Shown piece by piece: positions 8,306 to 18,338 of a stretch of DNA of 64,000 bases (the first letter of the stretch is position 1; every line of letters starts with the position of its first letter). The stretch spans positions 1 to 64,000 of the forward strand of contig CAYVRC010000004.1 in assembly GCA_964453205.1 (NCBI GenBank), given 5' to 3'. Source of the stretch: Crateriforma sp964453205 (lineage in GTDB: Bacteria > Planctomycetota > Planctomycetia > Pirellulales > Pirellulaceae). The notes under the pieces are model-generated. The model was not told the DNA's origin, made no database searches, and saw only the letters and a list, made by a program, of their open reading frames with translations. The translations under genes were made by a program, and so were the position numbers.

Positions 8306-9623
8306 TCGCGACGAGATATTCTTGCCGGACGCCGTTTTCCATCACACCCGTCCGCACGTACAAGCAATCGTTGACGGCGACGGGACTGGCAAAGATCGAA
8401 TCGCCGGTCTGGTTGGTCGACAACAATTCGAAACGGGCGGGATTCGCGGCCAAGGTGAACACTTCACCTTTTTCGGATGCGACGATCAGTTCGGCACCGA
8501 CCAACAAAGGCGACGCACTGATTCCGCCACTGAACAGTCGCTCCTTCCACATCTCGGTGCCGTCGCGTGTCCGCCAGCAGTACGCCACACCGTTGTCGGC
8601 GACGCCGAAGACGAATTCCTTGATCGCCAACAGCGACTGTTCGTAACACATGACGGTGTTGGACCACAGTTCCTTGCGGTTGCCCGCCGCTTGGATGCAC
8701 CAAGTCCCTGATCCGGGATTACCGCCGCTGATCATCAGCCGTCGATCGTCCCAAACGATGGTCCCGCAAATCGCGTCGGTGGCGGTCGGTACGCTCCAGC
8801 GACGGGCACCGGTTCGGGGGTCGTGGGCGTCGATCGTGCCGGCCCCCGCCAGCAGCAACAGTCGCTCGCCAGCCACGGTCGCCACGATCGGCGAGGCAAA
8901 ATTCAGGTTGATCGGTCGCTCGGCTTTCCAGATCGGTTTCCCGGTCTTCAGGTCCAACGCGTACAGCCCGCTGTTCTCTCCGTCGTACTCTGCGGCGACG
9001 ATCAGCAAATCGCCTTCGATGATCGGGCTGGCTCCGTAACCGAACTGAAACTGACTGGGATAAAAATCGCAAACTTGACGCTGCCAGATCTTGCTGCCTT
9101 CCATCGACAATGCCGTCACGTTGATCGCGTCACGGCTGTAAAAACACGCGTAAAGCATTTCACCGTCCGAGGCCAGGCTAGGCGATGCACCGGAGTTGTT
9201 GCGGTGCATGGGAATGTCGCCCACGTCGCGGTGGACGGCCCACTGGTTGACGACCCGCCCGGTCTGGCGGTCGATCCGCAAGACAGCTTGAACGCGAGCG
9301 ACCGGATCCATCGTGGTCAAGAAAATCCATTTTCCGACGAAGATCGGCGTGCTATGGCCGCGACCGGCGATCTTCGCCTTCCACAAAATGTTTTGACCGG
9401 TCTTCAGGTTCCATTTCAGGGGCAGGTCCCAATCTTTGCTGGCGTGATTATCGCCAGACGGGCCGCGCCATTGTCGCCATTCGCCGGCGTCTTGCGCTCG
9501 GGTGGTCGCCCCGGCGGAAAAGAAAACGGCAAGCAAGAGCGAAGTGAACGCGGGGCAAACCCGTACCGAATCGCAAAGGCGTCGCCACGGGCCGGCTGTC
9601 TGGAACAAAGCTGTCAAAGTCAC
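8289..9623 (-). CDS. secreted PQQ-like beta-propeller protein
   Basis: A 444-residue protein with a signal sequence (hydrophobic FTSLLLAVFFSAGATTRAQ, about residues 26-44). It is followed by WRQWRGPSGDNHA, the usual opening of planctomycete PQQ/BamB-like propellers. Blade motifs recur: ALDLKTGKPIWK, DAHDPRTGARRW and CWRTRDGTEMWK. No enzyme motif is seen. The family may be structural or bind a protein, and a quinoprotein enzyme is not supported. The start is GTG at 9623 with AAGGA 9 nt upstream. The 3' end overlaps the convergent membrane-protein gene by 17 nt. Confidence 0.85.
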   Translation of the reverse strand: MTLTALFQTAGPWRRLCDSVRVCPAFTSLLLAVFFSAGATTRAQDAGEWRQWRGPSGDNHASKDWDLPLKWNLKTGQNILWKAKIAGRGHSTPIFVGKWIFLTTMDPVARVQAVLRIDRQTGRVVNQWAVHRDVGDIPMHRNNSGASPSLASDGEMLYACFYSRDAINVTALSMEGSKIWQRQVCDFYPSQFQFGYGASPIIEGDLLIVAAEYDGENSGLYALDLKTGKPIWKAERPINLNFASPIVATVAGERLLLLAGAGTIDAHDPRTGARRWSVPTATDAICGTIVWDDRRLMISGGNPGSGTWCIQAAGNRKELWSNTVMCYEQSLLAIKEFVFGVADNGVAYCWRTRDGTEMWKERLFSGGISASPLLVGAELIVASEKGEVFTLAANPARFELLSTNQTGDSIFASPVAVNDCLYVRTGVMENGVRQEYLVAISSRR

Positions 9624-9693
9624 GGCGAAGAATCCTTGGACGGAAGAGCGGAAAAGCGTATCAATCTGACGTTCTACCCTACCGAGCGATCAA

Positions 9694-11295
9694 TCATCGC
9701 GGGTCAAAAAACTTTGCCAACCGTTCCGGCGTCGGTTTCGGTGTGACCCAGGAAACGAAGACCGTCGTGACCAGGCAAGTGAGCACCATCACGACGACGG
9801 GCATGATTTCGTAGTTTTCGCCGCCCAAGGGGACTTCCAATTTGAACGCCCGCAACCCACCGGGGGTCTGCGTGCCGTGGTAGAACAAGGTCCCCCAACT
9901 GATGATCGCGGCGAACACACCGCTGATCGCCCCGGCCGCACTCAGTCCCCGCCAGTACAGGGCCGCGAAGACGATCGGGAACAACGCGCTGAATCCGCTG
10001 AAGCACCAGACCCCCAAGGCGAACACGCTGGTCTGATTGGCCAGGCTCAGCAAATAGGTCACCGCGACGATGCCGATGATGAACATTCGCGTCAGGAAAA
10101 CCTGCTGCTGGTCGCTGAGATTCGCCTTGCGGCTGTAGTGGCAATAAATATCATTGCTAAAGATCGTCCCGATCGACAAAAACTGGCTGTCCAAACTGGA
10201 CATGATCGCCGCCAAGATGCCCGCGGCCAAAAATCCGCCCAAGATTTGACCGGTCTGCGTCTTGACCAAGAACGCCAACACCGTGTTGGGGTTGATCCCC
10301 GGCGGGACGACGTCCGCCGCCAAGCTTCCCGTCGCCCACACGCCCACCAAGACGCAGGGAACCCAGACGATCATGATGAAGATCGGGTGACAAACGACGG
10401 CCAGCTTGAACGAGTTCGAACTTTTCGCCGTCATCCAGTGCTGGAACAAGTGCGGGAACATGCCCACCGACAACGGGATCAGCAGGTAAGTGAAGAACTT
10501 CGTCTTGCCCATTTCGACCCGCGTCACCTTGTCGTCCGGGACCGATTCAGCCAACGCCCGCAAGTTCGCGACGAAACCGTCCTGTCCGCCCAGGCGATTC
10601 GCGATCACATAAAACGTGACGACGCCCAGGATCATGAACACCAACGTTTGAAACGTGTTCGCCCAAGTGGTGCCACGCATGCCGCCAAAGAACACGTAAA
10701 TCAACACGACGATGCAGATCATCAGGGACCCCAACCAAGCCGGGATGCCGCCGTCGAGCGCCGGATTGATCGAACCGTCCGCGTTGATCGCTTGAAACAT
10801 ACCGACGTCGGGCGCCAGCCCGGCGGTCAGCGACTGAACGACCGAACCGGCACTGATCACACCGACCAACAAGTACGGGATGATCAGGCCGACCAAGATC
10901 GGAAACAGCAACAGCCCGATGAAATCACTGCCCAGTCGATCACGAAAGAATTCGATCTGCGTCGTGTAGCCGTTCCGGCGGGCCAATTTCCAAACCTTGA
11001 CGCCGATGACGAAGAAGCACAGCGAGTGAACGATGCCACTGCTGCTGGCCAGCATTCCGTAGACGCCGATGCCTTCTTTGAACGCTTCGCCGCTGCTGCC
11101 GACCAGCGCGAACGCCGTCATCGTGGTGCCGAACATGCTCATCAGCAACAAGAACGGGCCGATCGAGTGGCTGGCGACCTGATAATCCTCTTTGGTGCCT
11201 TTGAACAAACGGCTGGAAAACAGTCCCAGCAGCAACAACAGGCTCAGGTAAAGCAGAATGATGATCAGTTGGGGAAGTCCGCGATGCCACTCCAT
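9694..11295 (-). CDS. sodium:solute symporter (SSS family)
   Basis: A 533-residue permease with about 13 hydrophobic helices. The N-terminal part (LFKGTKEDYQVASHSIGPF, SMFGTTMTAFALVGSSGEAF) is the SSS/SLC5 fold including the conserved Na+-site region in helix 1. The block GGFLAAGILAAIMSSLDSQ is the family signature around helix 8. The substrate cannot be read from sequence. The ATG overlaps the stop of the upstream small membrane gene (TGATG). That pairing with a DUF3311-type protein is typical of one SSS clade and suggests the two proteins act together. Confidence 0.92.
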   Translation of the reverse strand: MEWHRGLPQLIIILLYLSLLLLLGLFSSRLFKGTKEDYQVASHSIGPFLLLMSMFGTTMTAFALVGSSGEAFKEGIGVYGMLASSSGIVHSLCFFVIGVKVWKLARRNGYTTQIEFFRDRLGSDFIGLLLFPILVGLIIPYLLVGVISAGSVVQSLTAGLAPDVGMFQAINADGSINPALDGGIPAWLGSLMICIVVLIYVFFGGMRGTTWANTFQTLVFMILGVVTFYVIANRLGGQDGFVANLRALAESVPDDKVTRVEMGKTKFFTYLLIPLSVGMFPHLFQHWMTAKSSNSFKLAVVCHPIFIMIVWVPCVLVGVWATGSLAADVVPPGINPNTVLAFLVKTQTGQILGGFLAAGILAAIMSSLDSQFLSIGTIFSNDIYCHYSRKANLSDQQQVFLTRMFIIGIVAVTYLLSLANQTSVFALGVWCFSGFSALFPIVFAALYWRGLSAAGAISGVFAAIISWGTLFYHGTQTPGGLRAFKLEVPLGGENYEIMPVVVMVLTCLVTTVFVSWVTPKPTPERLAKFFDPR

Positions 11296-11576
11296 CAGAC
11301 CGCCTCTTCGCTCGAATCGTGTTTCGCCTGCTCGCGGGCAAGTGGCTTTCCAGGCCCGGTCGGATCATCCACCGGCCACGCGATCTTGGTCGCCAAGAAC
11401 CACGTCGCTGCGGCGGCAAGCGAGAGGCAAGCGTGCCAGAACAATCCGATCGGCAGGAAGCCGAACACCAATGTCTTGTTCTCCCAAAACCAGTTGTCCT
11501 GATGCAGGATCAAAAGCAGGACCACCAAACCCGCGATGATCAGCGGGCCGGAGGAAGACGAACGGGATTCCGTCAT
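11295..11576 (-). CDS. DUF3311-type small membrane protein
   Basis: A 93-residue protein with two transmembrane helices (about residues 10-24 and 37-62) separated by the DNWFWENKTLVFGFLPIGLFWH segment, written here by its ends because it is the conserved core. This matches the small DUF3311-like partners encoded directly before SSS symporters. Its stop overlaps the symporter ATG by one base, so the pair is coupled. A role as an accessory subunit is inferred from position only. Confidence 0.7.
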   Translation of the reverse strand: MTESRSSSSGPLIIAGLVVLLLILHQDNWFWENKTLVFGFLPIGLFWHACLSLAAAATWFLATKIAWPVDDPTGPGKPLAREQAKHDSSEEAV

Positions 11577-11689
11577 GGCGTTGCACCGAGCGAAGAAGCA
11601 GAGACATAAGGTCCGGCGAGCGGGTTGGCCCCGGAGGAAGGTCCCGCAGTGTAGTTGAGTCCGGGGGGCTTCGAAATTAGGCTTCTCGG

Positions 11690-13492
11690 ATGGACAACTG
11701 GGAATCTTGGCTGACTTTGTTCGTCGTCATCGGCTTGATGGCCGGGCTGGCGATCCGCCTTGCGACTGCCGAACTGCTGGCCTTGATCGCCTTATCGGTG
11801 ATCGTCCTGGCCAAGAGTTTTTTTCCCGATGCCGAGTTGCCGGGCGTCGCCGATGCGGTCAAGGGCTTCGGAAGTGAAGCGTTGGTGACGGTCGCTTTTC
11901 TTTTCGTCGTCGTCACGGGGCTGGAATTGACCGGCGGCGCGGAACTGGCGACCGGATGGTTTTTGGGGCGGGCGACCGGTGAGGTCGATGCGAAAGTGCG
12001 TGTCTTGACGCCCGTCGCGGCGGTCAGCGGCTTTCTGAACAACACGCCGGTGGTCGCCGGAATGTTGCCCGTCGTCGGTGACTTGGCGAAGAAGATCAAC
12101 GTCAGTCCCAGTGTCATGCTGTTGCCGATGTCTTACGCAGCCATCTTGGGTGGCATGTGCACGTTGATGGGAACCAGCACGAACCTCATCGTGCAAAATC
12201 TTTATGCCGATCGGAGCGGCCAAGAGCTGGCTTTCTTTTTTCCCGCCATCGTCGGACTGCCCGCGACGGTTGCGGGATTGGTCTATCTGATCTTCGGTTC
12301 ACGCTATCTGCTGCCGGGTCGAAAGCCCGCCGTCAGTGTCGGCGATGATCCACAGCAATACACCGTCGAGATGCAAGTCGAAGCCGCCGGGCCGCTGGTC
12401 GGTCGGACGATCGAGGAAGCGGGCCTGCGACGACTGCCGGGTTTGTACATCGCCGAGATTCAGCGAAACGACGGCGGTACCGAAGGACGTATCGTCGCCG
12501 CCAAGCCGGGGGAAATGCTGCGCGCCGATGACGTGTTGATCTTGGTCGGCGCGATCGAAAGTGTCGTGGACTTGAAAAAGATTCGCGGCTTGTCCACGCC
12601 CGATGATCAATCCCGCAAACTGCAGGTGCCCGCCTGGCGACGGACCCTGGTGGAAGCCGTCGTCAGCCCGCGATGCAGTTCCTTGGGAAAGTCGATTCGC
12701 GAAAGTCGATTTCGGACGCGTTACAACGCGGCGGTCGTCGCGGTCGCCCGCGGCGGCAAGCGTTTGGCGGGAAAACTGGGCGACGTTCACCTGGAAATCG
12801 GCGACGTGTTGCTGCTCGAAGCGTCCCCGTCTTTCATGCACCGCCAACAGACCTCGCGAGACTTTTACTTGGTCAGCAAAGTCGCCCAGGGCGCGGTCCG
12901 CCGCCCCGAACGGGCGTGGCTGGCCATCTTCATCGTCGTCGTCATGGTCGTGGCCGCCGCCTTCACCCCGGTCCCGATCTTGGCCGCAGCGATGGTGGCC
13001 GCCGTGGCGATGGTCGTCACGCGGTGCTGCCGCAGTGACGAGGCGCTTCGTAGCGTGGACTGGTCCGTCTTGATCATCATCGGCGCGGCCATCGGCGTCG
13101 GCGAAGCGATGGGAATCAGCGGTGCCGCCAAATCGATCGCCGACGGGTTGTTGTCGATGGCGGGGAAGCACCCGCTGGCGTCGTTGATGGCGATTTACTT
13201 GGCGACCATGGTCTGCACCGAATTCATCACGAACACCGCCGCGGCCGTTTTGATGTTCAAAATCGCGATGGAGACCGCCGACAATCTTCAGGTCAGCGAA
13301 GCCCCTTTCGTGCTGGCGGTCATGATCGCCGCCTCGGCCAGTTTCCTGACGCCCTTCGGCTACCAGACCAACGCGATGGTCTACGGCATCGGCGGCTATC
13401 GTTTCGGGGACTATTTCCGGTTCGGGATGCCGCTGACGTTGATCGTCTTTGCGATCGCGATGGTCGTGATCCCCTGGGCCCGACCGTTTTAG
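11690..13492 (+). CDS. SLC13/DASS-family anion permease with two TrkA-C domains
   Basis: A 600-residue inner-membrane transporter. The SNT-type signature is seen in FLNNTPVVAGMLPVV (about residues 113-127) and the related MGTSTNLIVQNL (about 159-170), repeated in the second half as EFITNTAAAVLMF and LTPFGYQTNAMVYG. Between the halves (about 222-400) lie two RCK/TrkA-C-like domains (EMQVEAAGPLVGRTIEEAG and EAVVSPRCSSLGKSI). Transporters of this build carry di- and tricarboxylates, sulfate or similar anions with Na+; the substrate here is not determined. It is transcribed divergently from the symporter pair, with a 113-bp gap. Confidence 0.88.
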   Translation: MDNWESWLTLFVVIGLMAGLAIRLATAELLALIALSVIVLAKSFFPDAELPGVADAVKGFGSEALVTVAFLFVVVTGLELTGGAELATGWFLGRATGEVDAKVRVLTPVAAVSGFLNNTPVVAGMLPVVGDLAKKINVSPSVMLLPMSYAAILGGMCTLMGTSTNLIVQNLYADRSGQELAFFFPAIVGLPATVAGLVYLIFGSRYLLPGRKPAVSVGDDPQQYTVEMQVEAAGPLVGRTIEEAGLRRLPGLYIAEIQRNDGGTEGRIVAAKPGEMLRADDVLILVGAIESVVDLKKIRGLSTPDDQSRKLQVPAWRRTLVEAVVSPRCSSLGKSIRESRFRTRYNAAVVAVARGGKRLAGKLGDVHLEIGDVLLLEASPSFMHRQQTSRDFYLVSKVAQGAVRRPERAWLAIFIVVVMVVAAAFTPVPILAAAMVAAVAMVVTRCCRSDEALRSVDWSVLIIIGAAIGVGEAMGISGAAKSIADGLLSMAGKHPLASLMAIYLATMVCTEFITNTAAAVLMFKIAMETADNLQVSEAPFVLAVMIAASASFLTPFGYQTNAMVYGIGGYRFGDYFRFGMPLTLIVFAIAMVVIPWARPF

Positions 13493-13574
13493 TCGCCGCA
13501 CGTTTGCAGGATCGAGTTTCCCGGAACGGATTCCGGCCCGCAACACCACCGGCGAGAGGGCTTATCATCCCACA

Positions 13575-14774
13575 ATGAGACGACATGTCGCGTTGGTCAT
13601 CGAGACGTCAAGTGTTTACGGACGCGATCTGCTTTCGGGCATCGTGCGTTTCATGCGGATGCACGACCAGTGGTCGGTCTTCTTGGAGCAACGTGACCTG
13701 TGGAAACAGCCGCCGTCCTGGCTCGGCCAATGGCGGGGTGACGGCATCATCTCGCGGGCGACCACCCCAAAGCTTCTCGACGCGATCGCGAAAACCGGCG
13801 TTCCGCTGGTCGACGTCACCGATCGCAAAGGTGACTCCCGGTTGCCACTGGTTCGCAGCGACGACGTGACGATCGGGCACATGGCGGCCGATCATTTGCT
13901 GGAACGAGGTTTCCAGCGGTTCGGGTTCTGTGGCTTCACCAACGAGTCATGGTCGGAGCGACGCGAGGACGCGTTTGCCGATCGCGTCGGTCAGAAAATC
14001 GGCGCGACTTGTTCACGATACAACTCCGTCTGGCACGGACCGTCGGCCCGATCCTGGGAGGACCAACAACAACGCATCGCGGCTTGGCTGGAACAGTCGG
14101 CTCCGCCCTTTGCCGTCATGGCGTGCAACGATCTGCGGGGGCAACACGTCATCGATGCTTGTGCCAAGCTGAACTTGGCGGTCCCCGAACAAGTCGCCGT
14201 CATCGGGGTGGATAACGACGAACTGCTCTGCCGCGTTTGCTCACCGCCACTTTCCAGCGTGATTCCCAATGCCGAAACGGTCGGTTTTCGCGCCGCCGAA
14301 GTCTTGGCACGAATGATGGACGGCGAAACGATCCGCGATCACGCCCAGTGGATCGAACCCCTGGGCGTCGCGACGCGTCAATCGACCGACGTGGTGGCGA
14401 TCGACGACCGCGAGATCGCAGCGGCGCTGCGTTACATTCGCCAGAATGCCTGCCGCGGAATCACGGTCCGACAAGTCGTCCAGAACAATCCGGTGTCGCG
14501 AAGCACTCTGGAACGACAGGTGAGAAAATATCTCGGACGCACGCCGCAACAGGAAATCCGTGAAGTCCAAATCAAGCGGGTCCGAGAATTGCTTTTGACA
14601 ACCGATCTGGCCTTGGACGAGATCGCGACGCTGTGCGGATTTGATCATCCTGAATATCTGCACGTCGTGTTCAAGCGGATCACGGGGATGACGCCGGGCC
14701 AATTTCGACGCGCCGCCAAACCCTCCTCGGATCGGGGCCGCACCGGCCAACGTCGGAGTGACAATATACCTTAA
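13575..14774 (+). CDS. XylR-type transcriptional regulator (PBP1 sensor plus AraC HTH)
   Basis: A 399-residue regulator. Residues about 1-270 form a LacI/PBP1-like sugar-binding domain (HVALVIETSSVYGRDLL, GFCGFTNESWSERRED, AVIGVDNDELLCRVCSPPLS). Residues about 285-385 form a two-HTH AraC domain (VSRSTLERQVRKYLGRTP, LALDEIATLCGFDHPEY). This is the arrangement of E. coli XylR, common in planctomycetes next to glycoside hydrolases. It probably senses a mono- or oligosaccharide and activates the glycosidase gene 142 bp downstream. Its ligand is not necessarily xylose. Confidence 0.88.
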   Translation: MRRHVALVIETSSVYGRDLLSGIVRFMRMHDQWSVFLEQRDLWKQPPSWLGQWRGDGIISRATTPKLLDAIAKTGVPLVDVTDRKGDSRLPLVRSDDVTIGHMAADHLLERGFQRFGFCGFTNESWSERREDAFADRVGQKIGATCSRYNSVWHGPSARSWEDQQQRIAAWLEQSAPPFAVMACNDLRGQHVIDACAKLNLAVPEQVAVIGVDNDELLCRVCSPPLSSVIPNAETVGFRAAEVLARMMDGETIRDHAQWIEPLGVATRQSTDVVAIDDREIAAALRYIRQNACRGITVRQVVQNNPVSRSTLERQVRKYLGRTPQQEIREVQIKRVRELLLTTDLALDEIATLCGFDHPEYLHVVFKRITGMTPGQFRRAAKPSSDRGRTGQRRSDNIP

Positions 14775-14916
14775 TCTCACGACGGGCGATCTCATTGCCG
14801 GGCCCATCCCCGGTCAATAGGTTGTTAAAGTTGAGGAGTCGTTCCGTCGTAAATGACGTCGCGCCCCCTCCAAAAAAACACCCCCACTGACCTTTCATTT
14901 GTCCCCAGGCCAAGCC

Positions 14917-17900
14917 ATGAAACACTTCGTCATCATCGCCGCCGCGATACTCTCCTGCCTCGCATCCGACGCGCGGACGGTTCTCGCCCAAGAGATCGTC
15001 GACACTTGGCGTTACAACCTGCGGGCCCCCCAAAGCGGTTGGCAAGCGGCCGATTTCGACGACAGCGATTGGCAGAAATCCAGCGGCGGTTTCGGCACCC
15101 CGGACACGCCGGGGGCTCGCGTCGGTACGAACTGGTCGACCAAAAGCATTTGGCTGCGTAAGTCTTTTCAGCTGGATAACATCCCGGCCGACCCGCATTT
15201 GTGGATGCACCATGACGAAGACGCCGAGGTCTACATCAACGGAACCCTAGTCGCCGACGTTGACGGTTACGTCAGTGATTACAAGGCCTTTCCCGTTTCC
15301 GCCGACAAACGTTCGTCGCTCAAAATCGGCAAGAACGTCATGGCGGTGCATTGCCGACAAACGACCGGCGGTCAGTTCATCGACGTGCACTTGATCGACG
15401 GCGACAAGGCGCCCGGATTGCCGAAACCGGAGCGAAACACCAAGCCGTTTCAATCCGAGCTGATCACGTCCTGGGGCGCCGAAGTCACCGCGGAGAACGC
15501 TTGGACCGAGTACCCGCGTCCGCAACTGAAACGCGACAACTGGACGAATCTGAACGGCCATTGGGACTACGCGGTCACGCCGGTCGAGCGAGAGAAGAAG
15601 CCGGCCGAGTGGTCGGGCAAGATCTTGGTGCCGTTCAGCTTGGAATCAAAACTCGGCGGTGTGCAACGCTTGCTCGATTCCAGCGAAGCCCTTTGGTATC
15701 ACCGTACGTTTGAGGCGAAACCCGGCGAGGACACGCGTCAGTTGCTGAACTTCGAAGCCGTCGACTATCGCTGCGAAGTCTTCGTCAACGGGCAGTCGGT
15801 CGGCACGCATCAAGGCGGCAACACGCACTTTACCTTCGACATCACCGACGCGATCAAGGACGGGGAAAACGAATTGGTGGTCCGCGTCGAAGACGAAACG
15901 GAAGCCTTTCAGCTGCGGGGCAAACAGGTGCTCAACGCCCGCGGCATTTGGTACACGCAAGTTTCGGGCATCTGGCAAACTGTCTGGTTGGAACAAGTCC
16001 CCGCCGACCACATCGTCGACTTGAAATTGGCCACCGACGCCGATGCCGGCACGATCACCGTCACACCGGTCGTCAAAGGCGACGGCAAGGTCCGCATCGT
16101 CGTCAAGGACGGCGACGAAGTCGTCACGCGGGGTGAATCCGACGGCAACGCGGTTCGGTTGAATATCCCCGACGCCAAGTTGTGGTCGCCTTCGTCGCCG
16201 ACCCTGTACGACATCCGGGCGACACTGGTTTCGGATTCCGGCGCAAACGTCGACCAGGTTCAGTCCTATGCCGGCATCCGCAGCGTCGGCAAGACGAAGG
16301 ACGCCGACGGGCATTGGCGATTCACCCTGAACGGCGAAATCATTTTCCACTGGGGTCCGCTGGATCAAGGTTGGTGGCCCGACGGATTGCTGACCCCGCC
16401 TTCGGACGAAGCGATGTTGTTCGACATCGAGTGGCTGAAGCAGGCCGGGTTCAACATGATTCGCAAACACATCAAGGTCGAACCGCGGCGTTATTACTAT
16501 CACTGTGATCGCTTGGGCATGATGGTTTGGCAAGATCACGTCAGCGGCGGGCCGAACCCGCCATGGACGCGGCTGCAGCCGAACCCCGAAGACGCGACTT
16601 GGCCGAATCGCCAGCACAAACAGTTCATGCTGGAGCTGGAACGAATGATCGCCGCCCTGGAAGACCATCCGTCGATCGTCGTCTGGGTCCCATTCAACGA
16701 AGCGTGGGGGCAGCACCGCACCGTCGAAGTCGGCGAGTGGACGATCAAACGTGACCCGTCGCGGCTGGTCAACATCGCCAGCGGCGGTAATTTTTGGCCG
16801 ATCGGCGACGTCGTCGACGCGCACAAGTATCCCCATCCCGGTTTCCCCTTTCAACAGGGTGCAGGCGGACGTTTCGACGACTACATCAAAGTCATGGGCG
16901 AATTCGGCGGCCACGGATTGCCCGTCAAGGGACATTTGTGGGACGCCAATCGACGCAACTGGGGCTATGGCGATCTGCCGAAAAACGAAGCGGAATACAA
17001 GGAACGCTACGTGAAGTCTTTGGAAATGCTCGATGAACTGCGGCGACAAGGCATCGCCGCCGGGGTCTACACCCAGACCACCGACGTCGAAGGCGAAGTC
17101 AACGGCTTGATGACTTACGATCGAAAAGTCATCAAGATTCCCGCCGAGCAGCTCGCGCCGATGCACCAGCGTTTGTTCACGCCGATCGAAAAAGTCCGCG
17201 CCGATCAGTTCAATCCCAGCGCGTTCATCCAGCAAAAGTCCGATCGCGAACCCGGCCCGGTCATGGACGCCGACACGATCCGCGCGGGCCTTGAAAGTCA
17301 TGACCGCGCCTTGTACGTCAAGTCCGGTTGGATTCGTGATCCTTACATCACACTCGGTCCCGACGACTATTACTACCTGACCGGAACACAGCCCAACGAA
17401 AATGACCCCCGTGAATCGAAGGATCCTTATAACATCGGCTTGGGTGACGAAAGCATCGTCGGCGAACAGGTCCGCGTGTATCGCAGCAAGGATTTGATCC
17501 AGTGGGAATCGCTGGGCCCGATTTTCACCATCGAAGACACGTATCAAGCGAAGCAGGGAAGGGATTTCAGGAATCGATACATCTGGGCACCGGAAGTTCA
17601 TTGGATGGGCGACCGTTGGGCTTTGGTGCATTGCCCGAAGTCTCATTCCAGCTTGGCGTTGTCCGAGGGCAAGGATCTCCGCGGGCCTTGGACGCATCCG
17701 CTGGGCGCGGATCTGGGGCAACGCCATGATCCCTCGTTGTTCACCGATGACGACGGCACGGTTTACCTGCTGTGGCAAAACACCATGGTCGCGCCACTCG
17801 ACAAAGACCTGACCGGTTACGCCGCCGAACCGGTTCGCATCGATCCCTCGGGGACTCGTCCCGCGCCCGACGGCCGGCCGATCAGTCGGATCGGACACGA

Positions 17901-18315
17901 GGGCGCGACGATGATGAAAGTCGGCGGGAAGTACGTTCACTTGGGAACGGCTTGGTCGACCGATCAGGGCCGACAGGGATCTTACAATTTATATTACTGC
18001 GTCGCCGACAAGATCACCGGGCCTTACGGGCCGCGGAAGTTCGCCGGACGTTTCCTCGGTCACGGAACGCCTTTCCAAGACCGGGACGGCAAGTGGTGGT
18101 GTACCGCGTTCTTCAATGCCAACGTGCCCCCGGTGCCGCGGCAAGGGATCCGAGATCGTGACTTGGGTGAAAACGCCCAGACGATCAACGAACAAGGCGT
18201 CACGATCGTTCCTTTGGACGTGCGTGTGCTCGACGACGGCGAAGTCCACATCCGCGCGAAGGATCCCGACTACGCGTCGCCCGGACCCGACGAAGTGCAA
18301 GAGTTTGACCTCTGA
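14917..18315 (+). CDS. secreted two-domain glycosidase: GH2 half plus GH43-like half
   Basis: A 1132-residue protein. The ATG at 14917 gives a signal peptide (MKHFVIIAAAILSCLA through VLAQ); a TTG at 14899 is rejected. Residues about 20-200 form a jelly-roll (DFDDSDWQKSSGGFG), followed by the GH2 sandwich and barrel (about 200-750). E595 in WVPFNEAWGQH is the expected acid/base and E662 in KVMGEFGGHG the expected nucleophile. From about residue 800 a second unit looks like a five-bladed GH43-type propeller, with D808 in WIRDPYITLG, Glu in IWAPEVHW and E995 in GHEGATMMK. Substrate is unknown, and galactosidase, glucuronidase or arabinosidase would all fit. The fusion and the XylR gene upstream suggest processing of one branched glycan. 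Confidence 0.88.
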   Translation: MKHFVIIAAAILSCLASDARTVLAQEIVDTWRYNLRAPQSGWQAADFDDSDWQKSSGGFGTPDTPGARVGTNWSTKSIWLRKSFQLDNIPADPHLWMHHDEDAEVYINGTLVADVDGYVSDYKAFPVSADKRSSLKIGKNVMAVHCRQTTGGQFIDVHLIDGDKAPGLPKPERNTKPFQSELITSWGAEVTAENAWTEYPRPQLKRDNWTNLNGHWDYAVTPVEREKKPAEWSGKILVPFSLESKLGGVQRLLDSSEALWYHRTFEAKPGEDTRQLLNFEAVDYRCEVFVNGQSVGTHQGGNTHFTFDITDAIKDGENELVVRVEDETEAFQLRGKQVLNARGIWYTQVSGIWQTVWLEQVPADHIVDLKLATDADAGTITVTPVVKGDGKVRIVVKDGDEVVTRGESDGNAVRLNIPDAKLWSPSSPTLYDIRATLVSDSGANVDQVQSYAGIRSVGKTKDADGHWRFTLNGEIIFHWGPLDQGWWPDGLLTPPSDEAMLFDIEWLKQAGFNMIRKHIKVEPRRYYYHCDRLGMMVWQDHVSGGPNPPWTRLQPNPEDATWPNRQHKQFMLELERMIAALEDHPSIVVWVPFNEAWGQHRTVEVGEWTIKRDPSRLVNIASGGNFWPIGDVVDAHKYPHPGFPFQQGAGGRFDDYIKVMGEFGGHGLPVKGHLWDANRRNWGYGDLPKNEAEYKERYVKSLEMLDELRRQGIAAGVYTQTTDVEGEVNGLMTYDRKVIKIPAEQLAPMHQRLFTPIEKVRADQFNPSAFIQQKSDREPGPVMDADTIRAGLESHDRALYVKSGWIRDPYITLGPDDYYYLTGTQPNENDPRESKDPYNIGLGDESIVGEQVRVYRSKDLIQWESLGPIFTIEDTYQAKQGRDFRNRYIWAPEVHWMGDRWALVHCPKSHSSLALSEGKDLRGPWTHPLGADLGQRHDPSLFTDDDGTVYLLWQNTMVAPLDKDLTGYAAEPVRIDPSGTRPAPDGRPISRIGHEGATMMKVGGKYVHLGTAWSTDQGRQGSYNLYYCVADKITGPYGPRKFAGRFLGHGTPFQDRDGKWWCTAFFNANVPPVPRQGIRDRDLGENAQTINEQGVTIVPLDVRVLDDGEVHIRAKDPDYASPGPDEVQEFDL

Positions 18316-18338
18316 AAATCGCGCTGGCGTGTTCACTA

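Noticed and set aside
9877..11502. 541-codon plus-strand open frame
   Set aside because: It is antisense to the symporter and its small partner gene, rich in Gln, Asp and Arg with no motif; a GC-bias shadow.
15646..17940. 764-codon minus-strand open frame
   Set aside because: It is fully antisense to the GH2-GH43 glycosidase, whose catalytic motifs are clear; composition is shadow-like.
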